This document shows positions 36,782 to 46,174 of a stretch of 64,000 nt of DNA, one piece after another. This DNA is from Rhizomicrobium electricum (GTDB lineage Bacteria; Pseudomonadota; Alphaproteobacteria; Micropepsales; Micropepsaceae). The translations under genes and the position numbers were made by a program. The notes below the pieces were generated by a model. It was not told the origin of the DNA. It saw only the letters and a program-made list of their open reading frames with translations, and did not search any database. Within the stretch, counting starts at the first letter, position 1; each line of letters opens with the position of its first letter. The stretch is taken from assembly GCF_011762045.1 (NCBI RefSeq), contig NZ_JAASQS010000004.1:310001-374000 (forward strand), written 5' to 3'.

Positions 36782-37156
36782 TCATTCGGCGGCAACGTGC
36801 ATATGGTCCGAGCCGCCGCCCATGAGCCAGGCATTCAGTTTCGCGGTGACACCGATCAGCCAGCGCCGGAGCGCCGAGCGGGGCCGGAAATGCGAGGCGA
36901 ATTCCCGGTTGATCTCCAGCGGCCGCCAGTAATTGGTGTGCCAGTCCTTGAAGCTGTCGGCGAGCTGGCGCTCCTGCTGCGGGTGGATTGAGAGGAACGC
37001 GCAATTGCATTCGGCGCGGATCTGCACTCGTCCCGAGGGTTCGAACTTGAAACTATGCCGGCTCGGCGTGTGGGTGAGCCAGTCGCCTTTCAAACGGAAT
37101 TCCTCGGGGCGCGAACGAAGCGATGCCATCAACGGATTGACGTCGAGGTAAGCCAT
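36782..37156 (-). CDS. Hypothetical protein, 124 aa
   Basis: I do not recognise this protein. It has no signal peptide or membrane helix, and is moderately basic with a tryptophan-rich centre (FKDWHTNYWRPLEINREF). One cysteine pair (ECNCAF) lies near residue 48. The start at ATG 37156 gives a compact domain; the frame extends to 37213 but those residues look non-coding. It stands alone between the ceramide-synthase-like gene and glucokinase, both on the same strand, and has its own possible terminator. Confidence 0.65.
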   Translation of the reverse strand: MAYLDVNPLMASLRSRPEEFRLKGDWLTHTPSRHSFKFEPSGRVQIRAECNCAFLSIHPQQERQLADSFKDWHTNYWRPLEINREFASHFRPRSALRRWLIGVTAKLNAWLMGGGSDHMHVAAE

Positions 37157-37318
37157 TACCCTTCTCCATGCGAGGTTTGCCCGGCTATTCCAGGCCAAAC
37201 CGCAACGAGTCACTCCGGGCGCAGGTTCCCCATCTCGTAGGGAATAGTTTTGCGCCGCGACGGTCGCGGGATTGTATGCACGCGCTACGGATGCAGAAGG
37301 TTTCGCGGGCTCTGCCGG

Positions 37319-38296
37319 CTATCGCTTCACGAACGCACGGATGGCGGCTTCGGCGGAGCCGATCAGGGCGGCGTAGGGATGCACGATCACCTTGGTCGGA
37401 ACGATTCCGACATAGGCATCGAAGCGTCCTTTTTCCTCGAAGCAGCGGCGGAAAATGCCGTTGTTGAGCTGGGGCAGCAGTTTCGGGGCGATGCCGCCGC
37501 CGAGATAGATGCCGCCGCGCGCGCCGAACGCCAGCGCCATGTCGCCGGCGAAACGGCCGTAGATGCCGAGGAACACTTCGAGCGCCCGCACCGACACCGG
37601 ATCGGTGTGCGCCACCGCAGCGGTGGTGACTTCTTCGGGCGTCAGGTCGACGGGCTCGATCGCCCCGGCGATCCGCTGCAGCGCCCAATGGATGTTGACG
37701 AGACCGGGGCCGGACAGCACGCGCTCGACCGACACGCGCGGGAAGCGCTCCGACAATACGCGCAGGATTTCGAATTCGGTGCCGTCGACCGGGGCGAATG
37801 CGATATGGCCGCCTTCGGTGACCATCACCGCGCTGGAAAACGCATCGCGCACCAGGGCCGAAACGCCCAGTCCCGTGCCGGCACCGACCACACCCACGGT
37901 CTCGCCCGGAATGCCGGGATGTTCGCCGCCGATGGTGGCGAGGTCCGCGCCGGACAGATGTTCGACCGCATAGCCGAGCGCGGCGTAGTCGTTGATCAGG
38001 CGGGCGTGGGCGAAGCCCTTGCCGCGCAGCACCGCTTCGTCGAGCACCCATTGGCCGTTGGTGAGCTTGACCTTGCCGTCCTTGATCGGACCGGCCACCG
38101 CCACCACGATCGCGTCGGGCATCGGGCCGCCGGTTTCGTTCAGATAAAGATCGACCACGCCTTCAAAGGTCGGATGTCCGGCACGCGGCAGGCTTTTGGG
38201 TTCGCTGATCACGGGCCCGGAAAGATCGGCCACTGCCAGTCGCACATTGGTGCCGCCGATATCGCCGACCAGGCAGGTCTTCGGGGTCGTGGTCAC
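37319..38296 (-). CDS. glk: Glucokinase
   Basis: Glk phosphorylates glucose with ATP at the entry of sugar metabolism. The 325-residue protein belongs to the bacterial Glk family rather than ROK: LVGDIGGTNVRLAVAD (phosphate-1) near residue 8, NDYAALGYAV near 100, the phosphate-2 stretch GVVGAGTGLGVSAL near 130, EGGHIAFAP near 155 and ARGGIYLGGGIAPKLL near 265. GTG 38296 is chosen because GGGAGG lies eight bases upstream. A LacI-type operator lies 57-70 bp upstream, matching one at the TonB receptor, which suggests shared sugar control. Confidence 0.94.
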   Translation of the reverse strand: MTTTPKTCLVGDIGGTNVRLAVADLSGPVISEPKSLPRAGHPTFEGVVDLYLNETGGPMPDAIVVAVAGPIKDGKVKLTNGQWVLDEAVLRGKGFAHARLINDYAALGYAVEHLSGADLATIGGEHPGIPGETVGVVGAGTGLGVSALVRDAFSSAVMVTEGGHIAFAPVDGTEFEILRVLSERFPRVSVERVLSGPGLVNIHWALQRIAGAIEPVDLTPEEVTTAAVAHTDPVSVRALEVFLGIYGRFAGDMALAFGARGGIYLGGGIAPKLLPQLNNGIFRRCFEEKGRFDAYVGIVPTKVIVHPYAALIGSAEAAIRAFVKR

Positions 38297-38352
38297 GGAT
38301 AATCCTCCCGGTACGGTTGCATTTCGAATGCGGGGCGTACAAAACACCACTC

Positions 38353-38366
38353 TGACAGCGCTGTCT
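38353..38366. promoter_or_regulatory. Candidate LacI-family operator upstream of glk
   Basis: TGACAGCGCTGTCT is a CG-centred palindrome with one mismatch between half-sites. It is identical at 12 of 14 positions to the site at 11015-11028. Confidence 0.55.
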
Positions 38367-38415
38367 ATGCCCCGGACGGGTACAGTACCGGGTCAATCGT
38401 CGCAAGAACGCGCGG

Positions 38416-39621
38416 TCATTCGTGGCGGAGGGCTTCGATCGGGTCCATCCGGGCGGCCCGGCGGGCGGGGAAGAAGCCGAACGCCACGCCCACACCGGCC
38501 GAGAATAGCACTGCGATGGCCACGATCGAGGGCTGGAACACGAAGGGCAGACCAAGGGCCGCGGTTCCCGCCGCAGCGCCGAGAAGCCCCAGCGTGATGC
38601 CGACAATGCCGCCGAGGGCCGACAGCACCACCGCCTCGATCAGGAACTGCAGGAGCACGTCGCGTTCGCGCGCCCCGATGGCGAGGCGGATGCCGATTTC
38701 GCGGGTCCGTTCGGTCACCGACACCAGCATGATGTTCATGATGCCGATGCCGCCGACCAAGAGGCTCACCGCGGCAATCGCCGCCAGGAAGGCCGTCAGA
38801 ACACCAGTGATCGACGACAGCATATTGCCGATCTCGCGCAGATCCTGGACGTCGAAATTGTCCTGCTGACTGGCATTGAGGTGTCGCCGCTGGCGCAAGA
38901 CCTGCGCGATCTGCTTCTTGGCCTCGGGAATGCCGGCCTCGTTCTGCACTTCGACCATGATGTAATAGGCGAAGTTGTTGCCGACCAGGCGCCGCTGCAC
39001 CGTGCGGATCGGCATGATGACGTAATCGTCCTGGTCCTGGCCGAAGGTGTTGCGGCCTTTGGTTTGCAACAGGCCGACCACTTCGCAGGTGATCTTGCCG
39101 AGACGGATGCGCTGGCCGACCGGGTCCTGGCCGCCGAACAATTCGTGATGCACCGTTTCGCCGATGACGCAGACCGATTTGCCGGTCTTGTCTTCGGCCT
39201 CGTTGAAGGCGCGGCCCGACACGATGGTCCAGCTTCTGGCATCGAACCATTCGGTGGTGGCGCCGTTGACGGTGGTGGTGTGGCTGCGGTTTCCGAGCAC
39301 CGCCGCGACGCTGGTCTGGTTGACCGGCACGACATGCTTGAGGCTCAGGACTTCGCGGCGCAAGGCATCGGCGTCGCTGATCTGGAAGGCCGGCGCATCG
39401 CCCGGCGGACCGCCTTCGCGGCGCTGTCCCGGCGTGATGAACAGGAGGTTCTTGCCGATCGAGGATACGGTGTTGGTGACCGATTGGGTGGCGCCGTTGC
39501 CGAGCGTCACCATGGCGATCACGGCGCCGACGCCGATCACGATGCCGAGGGTGGTCAGCGCCGCCCGCATCATGTTGTTGCGGATTTCGCGCAAGGCGAG
39601 GACGAGGGCGTTGCCGATCAT
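38416..39621 (-). CDS. MacB-type ABC transporter permease
   Basis: The 401-residue inner-membrane permease has one N-terminal helix (ALREIRNNMMRAALTTLGIVIGVGAVIAM), a ~220-residue periplasmic MacB-type core domain and three C-terminal helices in an FtsX-like domain (NIMLVSVTERTREIGIRLAIGA). This is the mechanotransmission architecture of MacB, here separate from its ATPase. Its ATG overlaps the stop of the upstream ATPase gene. With the HlyD-like adaptor it forms a tripartite exporter; the outer-membrane channel is not encoded here. Confidence 0.92.
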   Translation of the reverse strand: MIGNALVLALREIRNNMMRAALTTLGIVIGVGAVIAMVTLGNGATQSVTNTVSSIGKNLLFITPGQRREGGPPGDAPAFQISDADALRREVLSLKHVVPVNQTSVAAVLGNRSHTTTVNGATTEWFDARSWTIVSGRAFNEAEDKTGKSVCVIGETVHHELFGGQDPVGQRIRLGKITCEVVGLLQTKGRNTFGQDQDDYVIMPIRTVQRRLVGNNFAYYIMVEVQNEAGIPEAKKQIAQVLRQRRHLNASQQDNFDVQDLREIGNMLSSITGVLTAFLAAIAAVSLLVGGIGIMNIMLVSVTERTREIGIRLAIGARERDVLLQFLIEAVVLSALGGIVGITLGLLGAAAGTAALGLPFVFQPSIVAIAVLFSAGVGVAFGFFPARRAARMDPIEALRHE

Positions 39622-40313
39622 GCCGCGGCTCCGGTGTCCGAATGGATGCGCCCGTCGCGGAAGCGCACCTGCCGCTTGGCATAGGCGGCGATGTCTTCTT
39701 CATGGGTGACGAGCACGATAGTGATGCCGCGGTCGTCGTTGAGCCGGCGCAGCAGGCTCATGATTTCGTGGCTCATCGCGGTATCGAGATTGCCGGTCGG
39801 TTCGTCGGCGAATACTACCGCCGGCTCGCTGACAAGGGCGCGGGCGATCGCGACGCGCTGCTGCTGTCCGCCGGAGAGCTGCGCCGCGGTATGGTGGCCG
39901 CGTTCGGCGAGACCGACCTGGGCGAGAGCGACCGACGAGCGCTTGTGGCGTTCCTTGCGGCCCATGCCGCGATAGATCAGCGGCAGTTCGAGATTCTCGA
40001 TCGCGGTGGTGCGCTTCAACAGGTTGAAGCCCTGGAAGACGAATCCGAGATGGTAGCGCCGGAGCATGGCGCGCTCGTCGCGCGACAGGGTGCCGACGTC
40101 GGTGCCCTGGAACAGGTATTGGCCGGCGGTCGGCGTATCGAGGCAGCCGAGGATGTTCATCGCCGTCGACTTGCCCGAGCCGGAAGGGCCCATCACCGCG
40201 ACGAACTCGTGGGCGTGAATGGTGAGATCGACGCCCGCCAGCGCGGAGACCATGGCCTCGCCTTCGCCGTACAGCTTGGTGACGCCTCTCAGTTCGATGA
40301 GCGGGGAGCTCAC
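39618..40313 (-). CDS. MacB/LolD-type ABC transporter ATPase
   Basis: This 231-residue ATPase powers the adjoining MacB-type permease. Walker A is GPSGSGKST near residue 40, the family-typical [23 protein letters not shown] follows the Q loop, the signature is LSGGQQQR and Walker B is [15 protein letters not shown] 40313 overlaps the stop of the adaptor gene, and its own stop overlaps the permease start, so all three genes are translationally coupled. Confidence 0.95.
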   Translation of the reverse strand: MSSPLIELRGVTKLYGEGEAMVSALAGVDLTIHAHEFVAVMGPSGSGKSTAMNILGCLDTPTAGQYLFQGTDVGTLSRDERAMLRRYHLGFVFQGFNLLKRTTAIENLELPLIYRGMGRKERHKRSSVALAQVGLAERGHHTAAQLSGGQQQRVAIARALVSEPAVVFADEPTGNLDTAMSHEIMSLLRRLNDDRGITIVLVTHEEDIAAYAKRQVRFRDGRIHSDTGAAA

Positions 40314-41494
40314 GGCTTGCCCGGCAGCTTGGAGTCGGTGATGACCTTGTCGCCGGGCTTGATGTCGCCCTTGAGCACCTGGGTCGCGTGGCCGTCGGTG
40401 CCGCCGAGCTTCAAGTCGTGCGGCTTGAGGCGGCCGTTATCCAACGTCCACACACGTCCGAGGCCGACACCGACCGGAGCCGGAGGCTGGCCTGCCGTCA
40501 GGGCCGGCAGCGGTACGAAGCGCAGCGCCGCATTGGGCACCGTCACGCTCTTGGGCAGCTTGCCGGTGATGATCTCGGCGGTCGCCGTCATGCCGGGCTT
40601 GAGGAGCAGCTTGGCATTGTCGACCAACAGGATGCCCTTGTAGGTGACGACGTTCTGCACCGTGGTCGAGTTGGTGCGGACCTGGATCATCCGCGCCTTG
40701 AATTTCTTGTCGGTATAGGCGCCGACGGTGAATTCGGCATCGAGGCCGGCCTTGGCGGTGCCGACATCGGCTTCGTCGATGTCGACGTCGAGCTCCATCT
40801 GGGTGAGATCGCTGGCGATCGTGAACAGCACCGGGGTCGAGAACGCGGCGGCGACGGTCTGGCCTTTGGAGACCTTGCGGTCGAGCACGACGCCGTCGAT
40901 CGGGGCGTAGATGGTGCACTTCTGGAGCTGGGATTCGTACTGCTTCACCTGGGCGGCCGATTGCGCCACGCCCGCCTGGGCGCGCAGGAAGTCGGCTCTG
41001 GCGGTGTCGTAGTCCTGGCGGCTGATGTCGCCGGTCTTGAGCAGCGAGGTATAGCGCTTGTACTTGGCCTCGGTCTGGACCTGGGACGCCTGCTGTTGCA
41101 TCAGCGTGGCGCGCGCCTGGTCGAGCTGGGCCTGGATCTGCTCGGTGTTGATCTGGGCGAGTTTCTGCCCCTTGGTGACGTGGTCGTTGTAGTCGACATA
41201 GAGTTCGTCGATGCGGCCGGAGACTTCGGCGCCGACATCGACCGAAACGCGCGGTGCGAGGGTGCCGGTGGCGCTGACCGACAGGGTCAGGGAGCCTTCG
41301 CCGACCGTCTGGAAGTCGTAGTTCGGCTTGGGCTTGTTAAGAACGCCCCAGACCACGAACAGGCCGACGATCAGGACGCCGCCGCCGACCCACCACATCC
41401 AGGGACGGATCCGGCGCTTGGGTTTCGCCGGCGTCATGCCCAGTCGTTCGCCGATGGCGGAACTTGACTGCGTTGTTCTGGGTTGATCGTTCAC
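40310..41494 (-). CDS. MacA-like membrane-fusion (adaptor) protein
   Basis: The 394-residue adaptor spans the periplasm between a MacB-type permease and an outer-membrane channel. It has a short cytosolic N-terminus, a membrane anchor at about residues 31-50, a lipoyl domain starting near LSVSATGTLAPRVSVDVGAEVSGRI, a coiled-coil hairpin (QAQLDQARATLMQQQASQVQTEAKY, about 115-185) and beta-barrel domains. GTG 41494 is preceded by GGAGG. It is the first gene of a three-gene operon. Substrates of such systems include macrolides, peptides and lipids; nothing here tells which. Confidence 0.93.
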   Translation of the reverse strand: MNDQPRTTQSSSAIGERLGMTPAKPKRRIRPWMWWVGGGVLIVGLFVVWGVLNKPKPNYDFQTVGEGSLTLSVSATGTLAPRVSVDVGAEVSGRIDELYVDYNDHVTKGQKLAQINTEQIQAQLDQARATLMQQQASQVQTEAKYKRYTSLLKTGDISRQDYDTARADFLRAQAGVAQSAAQVKQYESQLQKCTIYAPIDGVVLDRKVSKGQTVAAAFSTPVLFTIASDLTQMELDVDIDEADVGTAKAGLDAEFTVGAYTDKKFKARMIQVRTNSTTVQNVVTYKGILLVDNAKLLLKPGMTATAEIITGKLPKSVTVPNAALRFVPLPALTAGQPPAPVGVGLGRVWTLDNGRLKPHDLKLGGTDGHATQVLKGDIKPGDKVITDSKLPGKP

Positions 41495-41752
41495 GGCCCC
41501 CTCCGGATGTCGATTGCTCCCACAAATAGGGTGCAGCGGTAAAATGTGTAGGTCTTCTCGGTCAATTTTGTGTCGGCCGCGTCTTTTTGGCAGAGGCTGG
41601 ACCTTGCCGGCAGGTTAACGGCCGCTTTGCCGTTCACTCTTCATTACACACGTTCCAGACTAAGTGTGGGCGCAACCCAGGCGCTAGACGATAGATAAAA
41701 TTGATTCCGGCAGAGTTAAGGGCGGCCGGATCGGTTTTGGGGGTCATTAGGC

Positions 41753-42907
41753 ATGTGTGCAATGGCGGCGTTTCGCGAACGCAAAGAAGTCCGGAGCTTT
41801 CACAAGCTCAGGCGCACCAACTCGGGCCGGGTTCTCAATCTCATCACCTTGACCGATGCCGCCCTGCAGGCGACCCCGCCGCACGGCAAGTCCCCGGTGA
41901 CGATCAAGCCGTTGTTTTACAACAATACTCTCAACTACACGATCCTGACCAAGCATAACCTCAGGGACAACGAGCGCGACTTGTTTGCGCGTTCGGTCCA
42001 TGTCGCGACCAAGATTTTCCTGCCGTTCGATCCCCGGCGTCTGGAAATCGGCGGCCGGTCCTTCTTCATCGAGGAATACCAGTTCAAGGATCACTTGCGC
42101 GAACTCCTGCACCTCGACCTGATGACCGGCGACAAAGAGGTGCTGCACGACATCAAGGTGCTGGAAGCCTTGAGCCGCTCGCCGACGCTCGATGCCTTCA
42201 TCGTCACCGAATGCCTGAGGGCCGACGGCCTCAGGGTCGAGCCGGCGTTCTTCGCCGAGAGCTACGGCCTCGCCACCAAGACCACGGCCGACGTGTTCGA
42301 CGTGTTCAAGCCGCTGGTCCAGAAGGCGCTCGGCAAGTCGGCCTCGCCCGAGGAGATGAGCCGGTTCGTCGATCAGGTGTGGAACGTGACCAACGCCACG
42401 ACCGACAACCTGTTTCTCGAAGCGCTGCAGATCCCGCGTTCGGAATGGGCCGATGTGATCTTCGCCTGGAAGGCGCTGATCTATTACGACCTGGTTTCGC
42501 GCGGCACCCACGAGCGGCTGGAGCGCGTGCTCAAGGTGCTGCACGGCACCAAGCCCAAGCTGCGCCTGTCGAGCGCCGATCTCGCCCATATCGAGGAGTT
42601 GAAGCGCGAACTCGCCCGCAATCTCTACAAGCTGCACGACGGCTCGACCGGCTACATCCAAAGCGCGCTGCAGCGGCTGGTGTCGGCGATCATCGGCAAG
42701 TCGGATGCGAGCGAAATCTCGGAATCGCTGCGCAGCATGGCGCGGAACATCTCGAGCGTCGGGATGAACGTGGTACTGTTCGATCAGGTGACGAGCTACT
42801 TCCTGTATCTGTTCCCCAAGCCGACGATGAACCACGTCGATCCCGAAACCTTCGAGAGCGAACTTTCCAACCTCTGCGAAATCGTCGCCCTGCGGGACGA
42901 GGAATAG
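41753..42907 (+). CDS. Conserved-looking protein of unknown function, 384 aa
   Basis: I do not recognise this protein. It has no signal peptide or membrane helix and is mostly helical and charged, with a helical C-terminal half (LAHIEELKRELARNLYKLHD). An N-terminal region (LKPLFYNNTLNYTILTKHNLRD-like, residues 50-75) and a beta-rich part around 75-105 precede the helical body. Codon use is like that of neighbours, so it is a real gene. GGGGGT upstream supports ATG 41753. It is isolated between the MacA-like gene (divergent) and the Lrp gene (convergent, nine bases away). Confidence 0.85.
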   Translation: MCAMAAFRERKEVRSFHKLRRTNSGRVLNLITLTDAALQATPPHGKSPVTIKPLFYNNTLNYTILTKHNLRDNERDLFARSVHVATKIFLPFDPRRLEIGGRSFFIEEYQFKDHLRELLHLDLMTGDKEVLHDIKVLEALSRSPTLDAFIVTECLRADGLRVEPAFFAESYGLATKTTADVFDVFKPLVQKALGKSASPEEMSRFVDQVWNVTNATTDNLFLEALQIPRSEWADVIFAWKALIYYDLVSRGTHERLERVLKVLHGTKPKLRLSSADLAHIEELKRELARNLYKLHDGSTGYIQSALQRLVSAIIGKSDASEISESLRSMARNISSVGMNVVLFDQVTSYFLYLFPKPTMNHVDPETFESELSNLCEIVALRDEE

Positions 42908-42916
42908 GCCGAAGCC

Positions 42917-43333
42917 TCAGAACAGGTAGCTCGACAACAGAAGGCTCGTCTCCGACGCCGACACGCCGGCAATCAGGCGGATGCGGTGGAGCACGCGGTC
43001 GAAGGTCTGCAAGCTGTCGGTGGCAAGCTCGATCACCATGTCCCAGCGCCCGTTGGTGGTGTGCACGGCGCGAACTTCGGGAAATTTCTTCAGCTCCTCG
43101 ACGATGCGGTCGGAGCGTTCGCCTTCGATCTCGATCAGCATGATGGCGCGGATGGTGCCGGCGTCGGGCTTGGCGCGGACGGTGAAGCCTTCGATGCCGC
43201 CGGTCGCGATCAGGCGGGCGATGCGGTTCTGCACCGTGCCGCGCGACACCCCCAATTTCTTCGCCAGCGTGGCGACCGGCAGGCGGGCGTTGTCGCGCAG
43301 CAGGCTGACGAGATGGCGGTCGGTGTCATCCAT
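42917..43333 (-). CDS. Lrp/AsnC-family transcriptional regulator
   Basis: This 138-residue regulator has the Lrp layout: a winged helix-turn-helix at residues 1-60 (DRHLVSLLRDNARLPVATLAKKLGVSRGTVQNRIARL) and a RAM ligand-binding domain after it. It is transcribed away from the arginine-dihydrolase-like gene and rocD, with a 130-bp shared promoter region. It probably senses arginine or ornithine and controls those genes, as Lrp-type regulators commonly control an adjacent catabolic operon. Confidence 0.93.
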   Translation of the reverse strand: MDDTDRHLVSLLRDNARLPVATLAKKLGVSRGTVQNRIARLIATGGIEGFTVRAKPDAGTIRAIMLIEIEGERSDRIVEELKKFPEVRAVHTTNGRWDMVIELATDSLQTFDRVLHRIRLIAGVSASETSLLLSSYLF

Positions 43334-43338
43334 GGTTC

Positions 43339-43403
43339 TGCCAGAATGTCAGTTCGGCTTATCATAATGCCAGAAAGTCCAGCATTCCTAAACACCTTGC
43401 TGG
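43339..43403. promoter_or_regulatory. Candidate Lrp binding region between the regulator and arginine genes
   Basis: Direct repeats TGCCAGAA at 43339-43346 and 43368-43375 are spaced 29 bp, and CCAGCA (43379-43384) with TGCTGG (43398-43403) forms an inverted repeat. Clustered related half-sites over about 65 bp fit the phased binding typical of Lrp octamers. Confidence 0.45.
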
Positions 43404-43463
43404 CTTTTTGTTAGCACCCAGGCAGCGCAGGATAGACCTCCAGAATCTGCTGCAGGGAACGAA

Positions 43464-44351
43464 ATGGCCTTTAAACCCAAGTTGTTGATGGTCGACCCGT
43501 CACATTTCGAGGTCTCCTACGTGATCAATCCGTGGATGAAACCCGGAGCGTGGCACGAGGACCCGGCCGGCCATTTGCGTCAGGCCCAGGCTTGCTCCGC
43601 CGCCCTGCATCAGGCGCTCACCGAGGCCGGTGCCGAGGTGGTGATGGTGCCGGGTGCGCCCGGTCTGCCGGACATGGTGTTTCCGGCCAACGCCGCTGTG
43701 GTGCTCGATGGCCGCGCCATCGTGGCCCGCTTCGCCTGCGACGAACGCCGTGGCGAGGAGGCCCTGTTCCTGAACGCCTTCCGTTCGTTCGAAGCGCGCG
43801 GTCTGCTCGATACGGTGGTGCAGTACCCCGAAGGCATTTTCCAGGAAGGCGCCGGCGATTGCCTGTGGGACGACACCCGCCAGCAATTCTGGGCCGGTTA
43901 CGGTCAGCGCTCGGCCAAGGCGTCGCTGCAAGTGACCGAAGATTTCTTCAACGTGCCGGTGGTGCCGCTGGAACTGGTCAGCCCGCGTTTCTATCACCTC
44001 GACACCTGCTTCCTGGTGCTGTCGGGCGGCGAGATCCTCTATTATCCGCCGGCATTCTCGGCGGAAGGGCGTGCCGTCATCGAAGGGCTGGCGGGCAAGG
44101 AGAACGTGCTCGAGGCGAGCGACGAGGATGCTGCGGCGTTCTCGGTCAACGCGGTGAATTTCGGCAAGGAAATCGTAATGGCGCGTCCGCCGGCCAAGCT
44201 GAAGGCGCGGCTGGAAGAGCGCGGCTACCATGTGCGGAGTGTCGACCTCGATCCGTTCATCCTGTCGGGGGGCGGGGCCTATTGCATGACGTTGCGGCTG
44301 AACCGTTTTAGTGCGGTGAAGGCGGCGGCGGAGAAGGCTGCTGCCGAGTAA
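43464..44351 (+). CDS. Arginine dihydrolase/DDAH-like guanidino hydrolase
   Basis: The 295-residue enzyme has the pentein (amidinotransferase) fold. Catalytic residues visible are His178 in FYHLDTCF and the nucleophile Cys274 in [11 protein letters not shown], with acidic partners in [12 protein letters not shown] (Glu128, Asp132). The N-terminal [16 protein letters not shown] is characteristic of the arginine dihydrolase branch (ArgZ/AgrE type), which turns arginine into ornithine, CO2 and ammonia, and less so of dimethylarginine hydrolases. The next gene, 22 bp on, is ornithine aminotransferase, which would use the ornithine. This fits the dihydrolase better than a deiminase that makes citrulline. 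Confidence 0.82.
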   Translation: MAFKPKLLMVDPSHFEVSYVINPWMKPGAWHEDPAGHLRQAQACSAALHQALTEAGAEVVMVPGAPGLPDMVFPANAAVVLDGRAIVARFACDERRGEEALFLNAFRSFEARGLLDTVVQYPEGIFQEGAGDCLWDDTRQQFWAGYGQRSAKASLQVTEDFFNVPVVPLELVSPRFYHLDTCFLVLSGGEILYYPPAFSAEGRAVIEGLAGKENVLEASDEDAAAFSVNAVNFGKEIVMARPPAKLKARLEERGYHVRSVDLDPFILSGGGAYCMTLRLNRFSAVKAAAEKAAAE

Positions 44352-44373
44352 CCCATTTATCGGGAGAATTGCG

Positions 44374-45612
44374 ATGGATAAGGCATTCAACGCTCCGTCG
44401 GGGCGTCCCGTTCGCTCGACCAAAGAGTACATCGCGCTGGAAGACACCTACGGCGCGTCCAACTACAAGCCGCTCGACGTGGTGCTGACCCGCGGCGAAG
44501 GCGTCTACGTCTGGGATGTGGAAGGACGCCGGTATCTCGATTGCCTGTCGTCCTATTCGGCGGTCAATCAGGGCCATTGCCATCCCAAGATTCTGGCGGC
44601 CATGACCGAACAGGCGGCGAAGCTTTCGATCACCTCGCGCGCCTTCCGCAACGACCAGCTCGGCCTTCTCTACGAAGAACTCTGTGCGCTGACCCATTCG
44701 CACAAGATGCTGCCGATGAATTCCGGCGCCGAGGCGGTCGAGACGGCGCTGAAGGTGGCGCGCAAATGGGGCTACGAAGTCAAAGGCGTGCCCGCGGGCG
44801 CGGCCGAGATCGTCGTCGCGTCGGAGAATTTCCACGGCCGCACGCTGGCGATCGTCGGCTTCTCCACCGATCCGGGCTCGCGCGCCGGCTTCGGTCCGTT
44901 CGCCCCCGGATTCCGCATCGTGCCATTTGGCGACGCCGCGGCGCTCGAAGCGGCGATCAATCCCAACACCGTTGCCGTGCTGCTGGAGCCGATCCAGGGC
45001 GAGGCCGGGGTGATCATTCCGCCGCCCGGCTATCTCAAGCGCGCCCGGGCGCTGTGCACCGAGCAGCGCGTCATTCTCATCCTCGACGAAATCCAGACCG
45101 GCCTGGGGCGCACCGGCACGCTGCTCGCCGAAGAACACGACGGCGTCGAAGCCGATCTCACGCTGGTTGGCAAGGCGTTGTCGGGCGGCTTCTATCCGGT
45201 GTCGGCGGTGCTTTCCAACCGCGAGGTGATGGAGGTGCTGAAGCCGGGCGAACACGGCTCGACCTTCGGCGGCAATCCGCTCGCCTGCGCGGTGGCGCGG
45301 GCGGCGCTGCGCGTCCTGATCGAAGAGGACATGATCGGCAATGCGGCGCGCATAGGCGCTTATCTGCTCGCCGCGCTCAAAAACATCCGGTCCAACCGGA
45401 TCAAGGAAATCCGCGGCCGCGGGCTGATGATTGCGGTCGAACTCTATCCCGATGCCGGTGGCGCCAGGGCCGATGCCGAGGCGCTGATGCAGCGCGGGAT
45501 TCTGTGCAAGGAAACGCACGGCAGCATCCTGCGGATCATGCCGCCGCTGGTCATCACCCGCGATCAGATCGACGAGGCGTTGCCGGCGTTCAATGCCGTG
45601 CTGCCGGGCTGA
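44374..45612 (+). CDS. rocD: Ornithine aminotransferase
   Basis: RocD transfers the delta-amino group of ornithine to 2-oxoglutarate, giving glutamate semialdehyde that leads to proline or glutamate. The 412-residue class III aminotransferase has the PLP lysine at Lys267 ([10 protein letters not shown]), [12 protein letters not shown] near residue 238 and the phosphate-binding [12 protein letters not shown] near 116. The motif [16 protein letters not shown] is typical of RocD. It is the second gene of an arginine-catabolism pair and ends exactly where the convergent lipoprotein gene ends. Confidence 0.95.
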   Translation: MDKAFNAPSGRPVRSTKEYIALEDTYGASNYKPLDVVLTRGEGVYVWDVEGRRYLDCLSSYSAVNQGHCHPKILAAMTEQAAKLSITSRAFRNDQLGLLYEELCALTHSHKMLPMNSGAEAVETALKVARKWGYEVKGVPAGAAEIVVASENFHGRTLAIVGFSTDPGSRAGFGPFAPGFRIVPFGDAAALEAAINPNTVAVLLEPIQGEAGVIIPPPGYLKRARALCTEQRVILILDEIQTGLGRTGTLLAEEHDGVEADLTLVGKALSGGFYPVSAVLSNREVMEVLKPGEHGSTFGGNPLACAVARAALRVLIEEDMIGNAARIGAYLLAALKNIRSNRIKEIRGRGLMIAVELYPDAGGARADAEALMQRGILCKETHGSILRIMPPLVITRDQIDEALPAFNAVLPG

Positions 45613-45987
45613 TTAGCCTTCTTCGGCCGGCACGTTCCTGAGATCCCATCCGATCTCGGAAATGCGTCCGCCGTCGAGCTTCAGATAGACGACGCCCTTG
45701 CGGTCGAGCGCGACCGGCTGGAAGCGCATGAAGGTGTCGCCGTTGCGGCAGGCGAATAGCGCTTGCGTATCGCTCGCACAGGCGACCATGCCTTGATAGC
45801 CGTAGCCTGCATCCCACAACGCGGTCGGTGCGTCCGCCGCTTGGCGCCCGACTTCGGCGCCGAATTTAGCGCCGCTGACGAGATGGCCATAGGCGGTGGT
45901 TTCGGTCCCGGCGGGAATGGGATTTGGTGTGGTCGAACAGGCCGCGAGACCGGCGGCCAACGCGGCGATCAAATAATACTTCGTCAT
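45613..45987 (-). CDS. Small lipoprotein, unknown function
   Basis: The 124-residue protein has a lipoprotein signal with lipobox LAAC (Cys about residue 17) followed by STTPNP. The mature part is a short beta-rich domain with four cysteines in all. I see no family signature. ATG 45987 is favoured over one four codons upstream since it gives a standard lipoprotein signal. Stop codons of this gene and rocD abut with no gap. Confidence 0.75.
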   Translation of the reverse strand: MTKYYLIAALAAGLAACSTTPNPIPAGTETTAYGHLVSGAKFGAEVGRQAADAPTALWDAGYGYQGMVACASDTQALFACRNGDTFMRFQPVALDRKGVVYLKLDGGRISEIGWDLRNVPAEEG

Positions 45988-46174
45988 GCCGTCCCCCAAT
46001 TGCAGTCGGCGGAAGTGTTGCGCAATTCGACGCGCCTGGAAAGCGGCTTGACGAACTGTATGCAGTGCTGATGCTTATGGAAAATTCCGCTGGGGGTGCG
46101 GAACTTGCGGGGGTCTGGAAATGATCGGGCGCGGAGAGACCGTGTCGTCTGCTTCCGCGCCCTCGATAGGAAAT

